Shown here: positions 1-7,885 of the stretch, one piece after another
Position numbering within the stretch: the first letter of the stretch is position 1
Layout: each line of letters starts with the position of its first letter
Assembly (NCBI GenBank): GCA_016936175.1
Contig: JAFGPN010000006.1
Span: 1 to 44,598, forward strand
Source: Patescibacteria group bacterium
Lineage (GTDB): Bacteria > Patescibacteriota > Kazan-3B-28 > UBA10110
Direction: 5' to 3'
Length of the DNA: 44,598 nt
Program-made: the position numbers and the translations under genes
Notes under the pieces: model-generated
What the model was told of the DNA's origin: nothing
Databases searched by the model: none
The model's input: only the letters and a program-made list of their open reading frames with translations

Positions 1-47
1 ATCCCAAAAGCTTGACTGGAAGCTGATTTTTGGGTACTCTGCGGTGT

Positions 48-1637
48 ATGTTCAACGAAGCCAAATCAGGTAATTTCAATACCTCTGAAGAGAGTCTGTA
101 TTCTGATACCACCGAAAAAAATCCAGTAGCACTAGAAGCAGAATTGTTAGCGAATGTTTCTGATGCAAGAAGGACAGAAATTGAAAGATATGGCAGAGCC
201 GAAACCTTTTCCCAAATAGCTGAATATTTAGAGGGTGACAGGAGAATTGCATTTGCGTTGGTTAATTACGCACCTGCCGTTCTTGATGACGATATCGACG
301 CAAGTGGGAATAAACAACGGCTGTTAGCTGCTCGAACAATTTTACGCGATAGCTTTCAGGGTGATTATTGTAGTGAATCGACTCCAGAGCTTTGGGAAAA
401 ACAAATCGCTGAATTGGGAGGAGTTTTAGCTAGGTTGCATCAAGATGGATTTGATGGAGCCGAAAAAGTTCTGGGTGAAGTTAACAATTTTTGGATTATT
501 GAGGGGTACAACCTAGATCGACGGGAGAAGGTGTTAGATGCCGAAGAACTTGATGAATTGAATATGAATATCGGTAAGTCTGTCGGATTGCAGTTCTTGC
601 ATCTGTTAGCACCTGAATTGGACGAAGAATCCAAAATAGCCATTGCCGAGTCTTATGGTCTGGCAATCAAATTGGCCGATAATCTCTCGGATTTGAATGA
701 AGATTTGGAGGCGGGTTTCGTTAATATATCACGGGAAGATTTAGAAAAATATAACCTAGACGCCACAGAGTTAAGCGAGCAGAATTTGCGACCCTATCTG
801 AAAACAGAGCTTGAAAAGATTAATAAACATTATGATGCAAGCGATGAATGTTTGGACAAGACAATAAAGCAATGTCCAGATGCTACCCAAGCGTTGATGT
901 TATTTAAACAGATTGCTCATTCATGGTTAACCCAAGTCAGAGAAAAATACGAGCAGTTTGAAGATGACCAGCCCGAAACCCCCAAGTACGATTATTACGC
1001 GTTTTATTTACACTTAATTGAACATCCGCTACCACGAATGGCGGAATATTTTGAAGAAAACTACAAATATCTAACTAAATTAGTCGGGTTCGAAAGCACC
1101 TCTATTGATGTCGGTTGCGGTAGCGGCCATGTAACGCAACAGGTGGCTCCAAGTGTCCGCAGAGCCATCGCTATAGATCATGACCCGAGAATGATTCAGC
1201 TAGCAAAGGAAAGGTTAAGGGACCAACGAAATACCGAAATAGTCAGAGGTGAGTTTCTGGAAATGGACCTGCCCAAGATGTCTGATTTGACTTTCGCCTC
1301 CTTTAATATTGTTGGCTCTCCTGACGTTGCTTCAGAGGATAGGACAAAGTTCCTTCAGAAGATGATTGATTGTACAAAGTCGGGCGGACATGTGGTCGCC
1401 GATTTTTGGAGCGATAGTGGCATTGAGTTTGCCAGAGAATTCTACATCCAAAGTGGCTCAGAAAGGGTTGAGATAGTTGGCAATGATGTTATAGCTACCG
1501 ATGCGAACGGCATTGCTCGTCATGTCCCGCGTTGGAGTCGGGAAGAAATAGAACAACTCGCAAGTCAGGTCTCAGACAATTTTCAGATTGTAGATCTAGG
1601 CGGCATATTCTACGCCCTAGATATTACTGTAGAATAA
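48..1637 (+). CDS. Squalene/phytoene synthase-like domain fused to a SAM methyltransferase
   Basis: This looks like a two-domain protein of about 529 residues. Numbering below is from the TTG at 30, and the ATG at 48 is residue 7. Residues about 40-300 resemble the all-helical head-to-head prenyl synthases (squalene/phytoene synthase family). There is an aspartate-rich DDDID at 86-90 where the first substrate-binding motif belongs, and DNLSDLNED at 217-225 followed by a GFVNISREDLEKY stretch, matching the family's second motif. From about 320 to the end there is a class I methyltransferase, with glycine-rich motif IDVGCGSGH at 359-367 and an acidic AIDHD at 381-385. A stop at 24-26 in frame excludes an upstream start. 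The family normally condenses two prenyl diphosphates; both aspartate motifs are present, so activity is plausible. Product and methyl acceptor are unknown. The fusion is clear as one open frame; the first-domain assignment is good but made by eye. Confidence 0.72.
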   Translation: MFNEAKSGNFNTSEESLYSDTTEKNPVALEAELLANVSDARRTEIERYGRAETFSQIAEYLEGDRRIAFALVNYAPAVLDDDIDASGNKQRLLAARTILRDSFQGDYCSESTPELWEKQIAELGGVLARLHQDGFDGAEKVLGEVNNFWIIEGYNLDRREKVLDAEELDELNMNIGKSVGLQFLHLLAPELDEESKIAIAESYGLAIKLADNLSDLNEDLEAGFVNISREDLEKYNLDATELSEQNLRPYLKTELEKINKHYDASDECLDKTIKQCPDATQALMLFKQIAHSWLTQVREKYEQFEDDQPETPKYDYYAFYLHLIEHPLPRMAEYFEENYKYLTKLVGFESTSIDVGCGSGHVTQQVAPSVRRAIAIDHDPRMIQLAKERLRDQRNTEIVRGEFLEMDLPKMSDLTFASFNIVGSPDVASEDRTKFLQKMIDCTKSGGHVVADFWSDSGIEFAREFYIQSGSERVEIVGNDVIATDANGIARHVPRWSREEIEQLASQVSDNFQIVDLGGIFYALDITVE

Positions 1638-1655
1638 ATGTGGAGTTGGTTTCTA

Positions 1656-1681
1656 ACTTCCTCCACCACGGTCTGCCAGCA
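1656..1681 (+). repeat. Short intergenic repeat, copy 1
   Basis: The 113-base gap before the YibE/F gene contains AACTTCCTCCACCACG followed by GTCTGCCA. The same two blocks recur at 6825-6884, there separated by an extra hairpin-forming segment. Nothing else in this gap is recognisable except weak AT-rich promoter-like sequence near 1735. Confidence 0.35.
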
Positions 1682-1750
1682 AGTGCGGGTAGTTATTTCG
1701 GCCCGTCCCCTTATGCTACACTCAGAGAGGTTCAATTATATTAGAAGTAT

Positions 1751-2914
1751 ATGAATAAATTATCTAATCACCCCCCGAAGTTATTTGGCCAATATGCGAT
1801 ATTGGCTGTCGCAGTTATTGTTTTAGTGGGGATCTTTGTGTACGGCAGGCATCTTAGTGCGGTGCCATCTGATACAAGCTCAGGAGATTTTGGTCCTACT
1901 CTGTATCACCAGGCAATTATTCAAAGCATTGTCAGCCAGGGAATTAATTCAGAGGTGTATCCTCCCGAAATGTATCCAGCTGGCGTTGAGCTACGGGAAA
2001 TAGTTGTAAAAATCGTCTCGACCCAAGAAATAGTAGAGATTGGGGTGCAGGAAGCTGAAGCCGCCCTAGATATCCAGGAGGGGGATAAAGTTATTGTCTC
2101 TGCTACGCCTAGAGTAGATGGCAGCACCCTCTATGGTTTGGTAGATAAATATCGCATAACCTCCCTATTGGTTATATTTGCAGTGCTGGTGTTGTTGTTG
2201 ATTTTGTTTGCTGGAATTAACGGCATCACCTCGTTGGCGGGTTTAATATTCAGCATTTTAGTCTTGGGTTGGTTTGTTGTTCCGCAGATACTGGCTGGTC
2301 ATAATCCGTTATTAATTAGTGTCGTTGGCTCATTTATTATCGCTCTGTTATCAATATACCTATCGCACGGATTCAGCCGCCGTACTAGCATAGCGGTGGC
2401 AGGCACAATGATAACCATTCTCCTTGCCGTCGGCTTGGCCTATCTATTTGTAGCTATGGCTAGTTTGACTGGTAACGGCAGCGAAGCGGCTTTTTATCTC
2501 ACGCTGGGTTCAGAGGGGGGGATGAACTTACGAGGGTTGTTACTAGGAGGGATTATTATAGGAACTTTGGGGGTTTTGGACGATATCACCACTACGCAGT
2601 CGGCAGTAGTTGATGAACTTCATAGTGCCAATCCCAAGCTGTCCGTATTTGAGCTATATCACAGGGGCTTCTCAGTGGGCAAGGAACATATTATATCCTT
2701 AGTGAACACGTTAGCATTAGCTTATATTGGAGCAGCTTTGCCCTTGATGCTATTATTTGTTACTAGTTCTCGGCCGGCCTGGATAATTATTAACAGCCAA
2801 CTAGTATCAGAAGAGATCGTCCGCACATTAGTCGGTAGTATCGCCCTGGTCTTAGCCGTGCCGATTACCACGTATTTGGCAGCGAGGATATTAAGCGGAG
2901 TCAAGAGACGTTAA
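1751..2914 (+). CDS. YibE/F family membrane protein
   Basis: A 387-residue polytopic membrane protein. One N-terminal transmembrane segment (about 15-32) is followed by an extracytoplasmic stretch of about 100 residues, then at least seven hydrophobic segments from about 135 to the end. The pattern YRITSLLVIFAVLVLLLIL, then GGIIIGTLGVLDDITTTQ, is typical of the YibE/F family (Pfam YibE_F). Family members are multi-pass proteins whose transported substrate is not settled. The gene stands alone on the plus strand, with a terminator-like hairpin after it and a convergent operon downstream. The start is the ATG at 1751; no strong Shine-Dalgarno is visible. Confidence 0.85.
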   Translation: MNKLSNHPPKLFGQYAILAVAVIVLVGIFVYGRHLSAVPSDTSSGDFGPTLYHQAIIQSIVSQGINSEVYPPEMYPAGVELREIVVKIVSTQEIVEIGVQEAEAALDIQEGDKVIVSATPRVDGSTLYGLVDKYRITSLLVIFAVLVLLLILFAGINGITSLAGLIFSILVLGWFVVPQILAGHNPLLISVVGSFIIALLSIYLSHGFSRRTSIAVAGTMITILLAVGLAYLFVAMASLTGNGSEAAFYLTLGSEGGMNLRGLLLGGIIIGTLGVLDDITTTQSAVVDELHSANPKLSVFELYHRGFSVGKEHIISLVNTLALAYIGAALPLMLLFVTSSRPAWIIINSQLVSEEIVRTLVGSIALVLAVPITTYLAARILSGVKRR

Positions 2915-2951
2915 ACCCAGTGGAGAGAGGCACAAACTCTTCACATAACCC

Positions 2952-2980
2952 ATAGAAGCTGCAGAACAACTTCTATTTTA
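2952..2980 (+). terminator. Terminator between convergent genes
   Basis: ATAGAAG at 2952-2958 pairs with CTTCTAT at 2970-2976, followed by TTTATT. It lies 38 bases after the YibE/F stop and touches the 3' end of the opposite-strand NifX-like gene, so it probably serves the plus strand. Confidence 0.55.
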
Positions 2981-3289
2981 TTGAGCAGCAATCTTTAGTG
3001 CCGCTTCTTTAGCGTCTCCGCTGGCCTCGGAATGCTTTAGCCCCCGTTCCTCTAAAGCCCCAACCATATTGGGCCCAAAGTCGCCGGCGATTACTACATC
3101 CACCTCTTTGTTCGCCAGCATTTTAGCCACGGCGAAACCGGCTCCTCCTCCCCCTACTGCAAAGGGATTAGGAAGAGCTTCTGAAAGCTCTCCTTTTTCA
3201 TTGAAGAGCAGATAAAAGGGCGCTCGGGCTCCCATCGGGCTGACCTCTGCAGCTCCGCTTTTGTTGCTTGCGGCTACTGCAATTTTCAT
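2978..3289 (-). CDS. NifX/NifB-type dinitrogenase iron-molybdenum cofactor domain protein
   Basis: A 103-residue single-domain protein of the Nitro_FeMo-Co family. It opens MKIAVAASNKSG and carries the glycine-rich GGGGAGFAVAKML and the VDVVIAGDFGPNMVGAL motif typical of the fold. In nitrogen fixers such domains bind iron-molybdenum cofactor precursors. Stand-alone relatives in non-fixers have no firm role, and nothing here suggests nitrogenase. Its start overlaps the stop of the upstream permease by four bases (ATGA), so it is translated as the last gene of a three-gene operon. This suggests a function tied to the permease, possibly metal or metal-cluster handling (inference). Confidence 0.82.
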   Translation of the reverse strand: MKIAVAASNKSGAAEVSPMGARAPFYLLFNEKGELSEALPNPFAVGGGGAGFAVAKMLANKEVDVVIAGDFGPNMVGALEERGLKHSEASGDAKEAALKIAAQ

Positions 3290-3804
3290 TTTTCCTCCCT
3301 TGATAAATCAACTAATTTATCTACTGCCCAGCCATTAATTACCGAAAAGATAATCATATAGATGGTCATAATAATGGTGAATGCCCAGCCAAAATAGTAA
3401 ATAAGAAATGGCAGGAGCTGGGGTTTAATGGCTCGGTTATAAAGAAAAGTGGCAATTAAACTATTATCCATTCCTTTTGCTTTTAGGTCGGATAAAAGTG
3501 GGTACCACATATAGATCGCGCCCATCGAGATAATGCCACCGCCAATAGCCAAAAGCCATCCTTTGATGCCGGATTGTTTGCTGAGGTACTTAACCACCGC
3601 CTCGGGTTTAAGCCAGAGGTTGAAGAGAAAGATTAGGATAAAAACAAAAATGAGGATAGGGACAACTTTCTCCAGCAGTTGCCCAAGGGCGATCAAAGTG
3701 GGTAGGGTCAGAGCCGGATTGATAATGGCTGATGCAGTGCAGATTAAAAAAGCAATAATGAAGAAGACCCAACCACCGCCGATTTTTTTAACGATATTTG
3801 TCAT
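3286..3804 (-). CDS. Permease, second half-size subunit (UPF0718/ArsP-like)
   Basis: A 172-residue membrane protein with about five hydrophobic segments. It carries AIGGGIISMGAIYMWYPLLSDLKAKGM, then SLIATFLYNRAIKPQLLPFLIYYFG, a pattern I associate with the permease family that includes ArsP and UPF0718. Full-length members have about 300-350 residues with two homologous halves; this protein corresponds to one half, and the gene before it encodes the other. It overlaps the upstream gene by four bases and the downstream NifX-like gene by four bases, so all three are probably made together. The substrate is unknown. Confidence 0.68.
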   Translation of the reverse strand: MTNIVKKIGGGWVFFIIAFLICTASAIINPALTLPTLIALGQLLEKVVPILIFVFILIFLFNLWLKPEAVVKYLSKQSGIKGWLLAIGGGIISMGAIYMWYPLLSDLKAKGMDNSLIATFLYNRAIKPQLLPFLIYYFGWAFTIIMTIYMIIFSVINGWAVDKLVDLSREEK

Positions 3805-4229
3805 TGAATTAATTTGAGGGTTAGAACGGTTAAAACAGCGACAACTATTGCCAGAATAAAGCTGACTAAATTGCGTGTGATGGCAAATCGCTTACCCAGC
3901 ATCAAACTTTCTGCCGGGAGTTGGATAATTCCAACTGTTACCCAACCCAACAAAAAGGCGGTTACGGCGACTAAGCTAACGCCTTGGTTGAGCATCTCTC
4001 CGCCGACGATGTAGCTGGTCAGTGGGTTGCCGACCGAGATACTGCCCACTGCCGCGCCGACAAAAGAATCAAGCCAGAGATTGCCGGTAAATAACTTGGC
4101 GTAAAAACTTTTAGGAATGGCTGTATTCATCAGACTCAACAGGAGAAAGATACCTAAGATGACAGGCATAACCATAGAAAAATTACGCCAAGTTTTAAAA
4201 GCAGCTTTTTTTATCGCTTCTTTATCCAC
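3801..4229 (-). CDS. Permease, first half-size subunit (UPF0718/ArsP-like)
   Basis: A 142-residue membrane protein with about four transmembrane segments. It contains LWLDSFVGAAVGSISVGNPLTSYIVGGEML and LGWVTVGIIQLPAESLMLGKRFA. The small-residue GSISVGNPLTSY loop resembles the conserved core loop of ArsP/UPF0718-type permeases. It is the first gene of a minus-strand operon with a second half-permease and a NifX-like protein, linked by ATGA overlaps. The two halves sit in different frames, and each has its own start and membrane topology, so this looks like a genuine two-subunit transporter and not a recent frameshift. Confidence 0.66.
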   Translation of the reverse strand: MDKEAIKKAAFKTWRNFSMVMPVILGIFLLLSLMNTAIPKSFYAKLFTGNLWLDSFVGAAVGSISVGNPLTSYIVGGEMLNQGVSLVAVTAFLLGWVTVGIIQLPAESLMLGKRFAITRNLVSFILAIVVAVLTVLTLKLIQ

Positions 4230-4331
4230 TTTCTTATTCTAACAAATGTTGGCAGCAAACTGGGTCGGTATTGATCGAATTTCTCCTTTGGGTTCTGGAC
4301 CGCAGTACCAGAACAAGTTCGGTACACGGCA

Positions 4332-4372
4332 GGCTAAACCATGCCCCCTAAGCTACTATCGAAGAGGTCTAG
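4332..4372 (+). repeat. Direct repeat copy A, possible recombination site remnant
   Basis: The block CTAAACCATG-CCCCTAAGCTACT and its continuation to AAGAGGTC recurs at 5061-5095 in the same orientation, with three mismatches over about 34 bases and weaker similarity beyond. The second copy abuts the 3' end of the serine recombinase pseudogene. The sequence before this copy (4276-4330) also resembles the 3' end of such a gene. The 4230-4441 gap otherwise holds no convincing gene. Confidence 0.5.
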
Positions 4373-4441
4373 ATTACCTACTTGGAGCAATTTGGAACAC
4401 CGTTTCTGCCCCATCTCTACTAGATGAGGTATGATTAAATT

Positions 4442-4942
4442 ATGAATAAGAAAATGTCACAAAATAATTTTGCTTACATAGATGGCGCTAATCTTCATAA
4501 AGGAGTTCTCGATTTAGGTTGGGAGCTAGATTACGCCAAATTTCGAGTTTGGCTCAAGGAAAAATATGGTGTAAGAACCGCCTATCTGTTTATTGGTTTG
4601 ATACCCAAAAACAAAGCTCTCTATCAATCTCTTCAGGAAGCTGGGTTTACCCTGGTATTCAAGGAAGTGGTTTACGATGGCGACGGTAAGCCGAAAGGGA
4701 ACTGTGATGCTGATCTGGTACTGAAAGCCACCAGAGACGCTTTTGAAAATAAATGTGACAGTGCTGTGGTCGTGGCGAGTGATGGGGATTATGCTAGTTT
4801 AGTGGGATTCCTGCAGGAAAAGCACAAAATATTAGTTGTATTATCGCCGAGCACACAGAAAAAATGCTCTATTCTACTAAAAAGAACTGGAGTAAAAATC
4901 GCTTATATTAACGACCAGCGATCTAATTTAGAGTTAAAATGA
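4442..4942 (+). CDS. NYN-domain (PIN-like) putative ribonuclease
   Basis: A 166-residue protein of the NYN family (LabA/DUF88-like, PIN fold). It begins with AYIDGANLHKG at about 11-21, whose aspartate and asparagine are typical metal ligands. It continues with CDADLVLKATRDA (about 88-100) and VVVASDGDYASLVGFL (about 109-124), carrying the other acidic residues of the site. Family members are thought to cut RNA; the target here is unknown. A TATGAT box ends six bases before the ATG, so the mRNA may be leaderless. The gene lies between the two direct repeats at 4332 and 5059 beside a broken recombinase, so it may be cargo of a former mobile element. Confidence 0.82.
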   Translation: MNKKMSQNNFAYIDGANLHKGVLDLGWELDYAKFRVWLKEKYGVRTAYLFIGLIPKNKALYQSLQEAGFTLVFKEVVYDGDGKPKGNCDADLVLKATRDAFENKCDSAVVVASDGDYASLVGFLQEKHKILVVLSPSTQKKCSILLKRTGVKIAYINDQRSNLELK

Positions 4943-4985
4943 AAAAGCCCCCGGTGAGGACGAAACCTCGCAAGGGTCTTTCTCG
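4943..4985. terminator. Bulged hairpin terminator after the NYN gene
   Basis: Immediately after the stop, AAAAGCCC pairs with GGGTCTTT (one bulge), enclosing a GTGAGG/CCTCGC inner stem with loop ACGAAA. A T-rich tail follows on the plus strand, and an A-rich start would act on the minus strand. It can therefore work in both directions, toward the NYN gene and toward the recombinase remnant. Confidence 0.5.
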
Positions 4986-5058
4986 TAGTGATGTCTAGAG
5001 TATATCAAGTTTACATGTAAAGTCAAGTAGTATTTATATGTAAATCTACCAAGTTCTA

Positions 5059-5094
5059 GACTAAACCATGTCCCCTAAGCTACTCTCAAAGAGG
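5059..5094 (+). repeat. Direct repeat copy B, next to recombinase 3' end
   Basis: Second copy of the about 34-base block described at 4332. It ends exactly where the stop codon of the minus-strand recombinase pseudogene begins (5095-5097), a place where attachment sites of large serine recombinases are often found. Confidence 0.5.
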
Positions 5095-6498
5095 TCAAAT
5101 TTTCCTCCTTTGGGGGTGGTACTGAACCACTATGGCCTGCCATCCTTCACAGACGCCGCGCTCCGCGAGGAGCGCGTAAGGCGAATTCCAGTCCCAGAGC
5201 ACTTTCCGCGAATTCAAACTCAGGTTCGAGCCAACCTCCGCGACAAAGTCGCGTAGTTTCAAGAGATCACCCCCCGCAGCCGGGAGACTACGCTCCCTGA
5301 CTGCGTTTATCAAGTCCCGCAAAGGTTCGAGCCAAGCAAAAGGCCCCTCATGCGAAACCAGCTTCAAGCGCGCTTCGAGCGCGATCTTTTCATTCACCAG
5401 CTGCCGCTTGCGGGCGGAGTACTCCGCCCGATCTAATTCACCATCAAGATGCAAGTCAGTAAGCCTGCGCAGCTTCGCTGCGATCTTTTCAACCTCAAGA
5501 CGCAGGTCTACAACCTGCGAAGCTTCATTGGCCGCTTCTTCAACTTCCCAGCGCTGGACTTGCTCAAGCATTTTATCCGCCCAGTCTTCGGGGATGGCAA
5601 GCTGGCGAATACCAGACACAAGCTCCTCGGTCAGCTCCGCTTCGCGGATGTACGGCTGATGGCAGATCATCTCGCCGCTCTTCTTAGTGCAGCGGTAGTA
5701 GCGCCAGGATTGCGAGTTGCCGTTCTTATAACGCTTGGTATGAGTCTCGGCAGTGATGGCTCCGCCGCATTCGGCACAGCGCAGCAGTCCCAGGAACGGG
5801 AACTCGTACTTGAATTTAGCCTGTGCGCGACCGCGCGACTTGTAGACACGCTGAACCTTGTTCCACAACTCACGGCTAACGGCGGGCTGGTGTACGCCCT
5901 CGTACAACTCGCCAGCTCAGATGAAAGCTCCGTAGTAAATCGGGTCGGTCAGCAGGCGCGCGATTTGGGACTTCGCCAGCTTTTTGCCGGACTCGTTCTT
6001 CAAGCCAAGCTCAAAGGTCAGGTCTGACATATCGGCCAGTCCCCAGCGGTTCGAGGCGTAAAGCTCAAACGCCTTCTTGATTAACGGGAACATCTCTGGA
6101 TCAGGGACAATCTCATGTGTACGCGGGTGGTTGAGGTAGCCGATCTTTGCTCGGCCTGGGAAGATTCCCTTATTCGCCTTGCTCCGCATACCACGGATGA
6201 CGACCTCGCTTAAGTTGTCCACGTAATGCTTGCTCTGCGCGAAGAAGAAGGCCAGCATAAACTTGTCCGTACTGGTGTTGCGGAAGGCGCTGGTCGCAGT
6301 CACGATCAGGCGCAGCTTGCCGCTGTCCAACAGGTCAATGATTCTCGCTCCTTCGAGCGCATTGCGCGCCAAGCGTGATGCGTCGTAAGCAATGAGGGCA
6401 TTTGCCTTGCCTGCGTCGATGGCTTCAATAACCTGCTGGAACACAGGGCGTCCTGGCGTGCGTGCGCTTCGGCTTTCTTCAAAGTGCAGCGGTTGGTT
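5095..6498 (-). pseudogene. Large serine recombinase, truncated and interrupted by TGA
   Basis: One continuous frame from 6498 down to 5095 except for a TGA at 5917-5919. It encodes most of a large serine recombinase. The distal catalytic domain has FEESRSARTPGRPVFQQ, then ALIAYDASRLARN. The recombinase domain runs PGRAKIGYLNHPRTHEI to LLTDPIYYGAFI. After the stop follow AGELYEGVHQPAVS, a zinc-ribbon (LRCAECGG ... YRCTKKSGEMICHQP) and a coiled coil. In relatives the position of the TGA usually holds an aromatic residue in a GxFxWxGxLYxGxHxP pattern, so a Trp codon mutated to TGA is likely. The N-terminal segment with the catalytic serine is absent: a TAA at 6499-6501 precedes the homologous part. 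Base composition is clearly GC-richer than the neighbours, indicating transfer. It cannot make an active recombinase. Confidence 0.85.
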
Positions 6499-6782
6499 TT
6501 AGCGGAGATATTTCTGTAGAAAAGATTTTATACGTAAAGATTAAGCGTACAAACACATCTGCGCAGTACACATATGATACAAGTGCGCAGCTTCTTAGAC
6601 TGCGCGGAGCAGAAGGGCTACTTTCTCCCTCAACAATGAAAAGTGCTGGGACTCAGATCGATCCTAACTCCACAAACTATGCATATCTGGGCTACCCCAT
6701 CAGGATGCCCCAGCCATCATACGAATTAGTTATCTTCAACTCAGCAGGGGCAGAGAGGGAAAGCATCAAAATAACCCCCTAA
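6499..6782 (+). pseudogene. 3' gene fragment abutting the recombinase
   Basis: An open plus-strand frame without a credible start continues from the recombinase junction to a TAA at 6780-6782. The C-terminal part (ISVEKILYVKIKRTNTSAQYTYD ... YELVIFNSAGAERESIKITP) alternates hydrophobic and polar residues like the beta-rich tail of type IV pilin-like or GspH-like proteins, but I cannot name it. The 5' part of the reading frame runs into recombinase sequence. The best reading is that an ancestral gene was cut when the recombinase element, or a rearrangement, arrived here. Confidence 0.4.
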
Positions 6783-6824
6783 ATGTTGAGATGCCAGGAT
6801 GGTAAAGGCGGACAGAACAGTCCC

Positions 6825-6884
6825 AACTTCCTCCCTCCGGGCTGGAGCCTCTGGGCAGGAAGCCACCACGATAGTCTGCCAATT
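6825..6884. repeat. Short intergenic repeat, copy 2, with hairpin insert
   Basis: AACTTCCTCC and, after an inserted hairpin-forming segment, ACCACGATAGTCTGCCA match the copy at 1656-1681. The insert contains GGCTGGAGCC, and CTTCC pairs with GGAAG at its edges. It lies between the gene fragment and the 3' end of the patatin-like gene. Confidence 0.35.
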
Positions 6885-7803
6885 ATTTAATAAATCTCAG
6901 TATTTTTTGGGCTACCTTTTTCCCCAACTGGTAGTATTTTTTTAGATGTTTTTGATTAGTCGATAACAAAAAAGCTTGCTTGTCGTCCGGTGTATTAATA
7001 AGCAATACGCGTTTGGTTTTTAAGGCTAAGGCAAACTCCTGACGAATAACACTCTCACGTTTACTCAAACACGCAAGAATTGGGCCTTTGCACATCGGTT
7101 GAGCAAACACTCCTTCTAACCAACTCTGCACATGATAGACCCATCGCCGGGTCAACGGTACATTCATCGCCACGACTATCTTGTCTTTGGGATATTTTTT
7201 TAACAGATATTTTAAGTTGATTGGCGTTACGATATAGCCATCGGCATAGTTTTTGCCGTGAATGTTTTGGGTATGCGAGTAGTAAGGGATTACGCTGACC
7301 GAGGCCTTAAGAGTTTCCGATACCGCTCGCTTGCTCCCTAGATGGTCCACTCGTACATACCCAGTTTCGCAAGTATCGGTGTTAAGTAGTTGAGTATAGA
7401 AAGGAACAGGGCTATGTCGGAGTGCTGCCATATCCAAATACTTTCTTTTGCCTTCCAGCACTCGCCATAGGTAATCTATGTCCACCACGTTTGCGAGATG
7501 GGAGCGATCGGCTGACCCGAGGTGACGACCCCACTGATGCCTTGCGAAGCTCCGCCACACATTATATGGTCGGATAAATCTGCCAGCGGTTAAATCTTCC
7601 CAGTAGATTGTAGAACCCGATTTGGTGTTTTTGGTCAAAAAATACGCGGCATTCAAGACCCCGGCCGATGCCGCATACACCGCCTTGATCCTTTTGTATA
7701 CATCTGCCTTTTCCAGGGCAGTCACGATGCCAGCGCCAAACACGCCAGCCATGGCTCCGCCCCCTAAATATAAGATGAATTTTTGTTTTTTGTCTTTATC
7801 CAT
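6883..7803 (-). CDS. Patatin-like phospholipase family protein
   Basis: A 306-residue protein of the patatin family (serine lipid acyl hydrolases). The oxyanion-hole loop is LGGGAMAGVFGAGIVTALE at about 13-31. The nucleophile elbow is AASAG with Ser46, where the usual first glycine of GxSxG is alanine. The catalytic aspartate is in YADGYIVTP (Asp188). The Ser-Asp dyad is therefore complete and activity is plausible; the lipid substrate is unknown. There is no signal peptide, so it is probably cytoplasmic or peripheral at the membrane. A near-perfect promoter lies directly upstream, with the -10 box only six bases before the ATG. Confidence 0.8.
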   Translation of the reverse strand: MDKDKKQKFILYLGGGAMAGVFGAGIVTALEKADVYKRIKAVYAASAGVLNAAYFLTKNTKSGSTIYWEDLTAGRFIRPYNVWRSFARHQWGRHLGSADRSHLANVVDIDYLWRVLEGKRKYLDMAALRHSPVPFYTQLLNTDTCETGYVRVDHLGSKRAVSETLKASVSVIPYYSHTQNIHGKNYADGYIVTPINLKYLLKKYPKDKIVVAMNVPLTRRWVYHVQSWLEGVFAQPMCKGPILACLSKRESVIRQEFALALKTKRVLLINTPDDKQAFLLSTNQKHLKKYYQLGKKVAQKILRFIK

Positions 7804-7809
7804 CCCCTA

Positions 7810-7838
7810 ATTATACCACAATACAAGCCATATGTCAA
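7810..7838 (-). promoter_or_regulatory. Consensus promoter of the patatin-like gene
   Basis: On the minus strand TTGACA (7833-7838) is followed after exactly 17 bases by TATAAT (7810-7815). The start codon begins six bases after the -10 box, so transcription should start at or within a base or two of the ATG, giving a leaderless mRNA. Confidence 0.8.
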
Positions 7839-7885
7839 TACAGTTATGCTTGGAATAGGTTTTTTAATCCCCTCTATCGATGAAT

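Noticed and set aside
4246-4434. 62-residue plus-strand frame before the NYN gene
   Set aside because: No ribosome site; it overlaps the direct repeat and recombinase-like remnant and has no protein-like pattern.
4955-4985. GTGAGGACGAAAC string identical to part of a hammerhead ribozyme core
   Set aside because: The CUGAUGA half and the flanking stems are missing; the sequence is fully explained by a bulged terminator hairpin.
5917-5919. TGA read as an amino acid (alternative code as in some CPR lineages)
   Set aside because: Intact genes in the window end in TGA and no conserved core gene here contains an in-frame TGA.
5408-6027. Plus-strand frames of 83 and 192 residues opposite the recombinase
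   Set aside because: Shadows of the recombinase, which has clear domain motifs on the minus strand.
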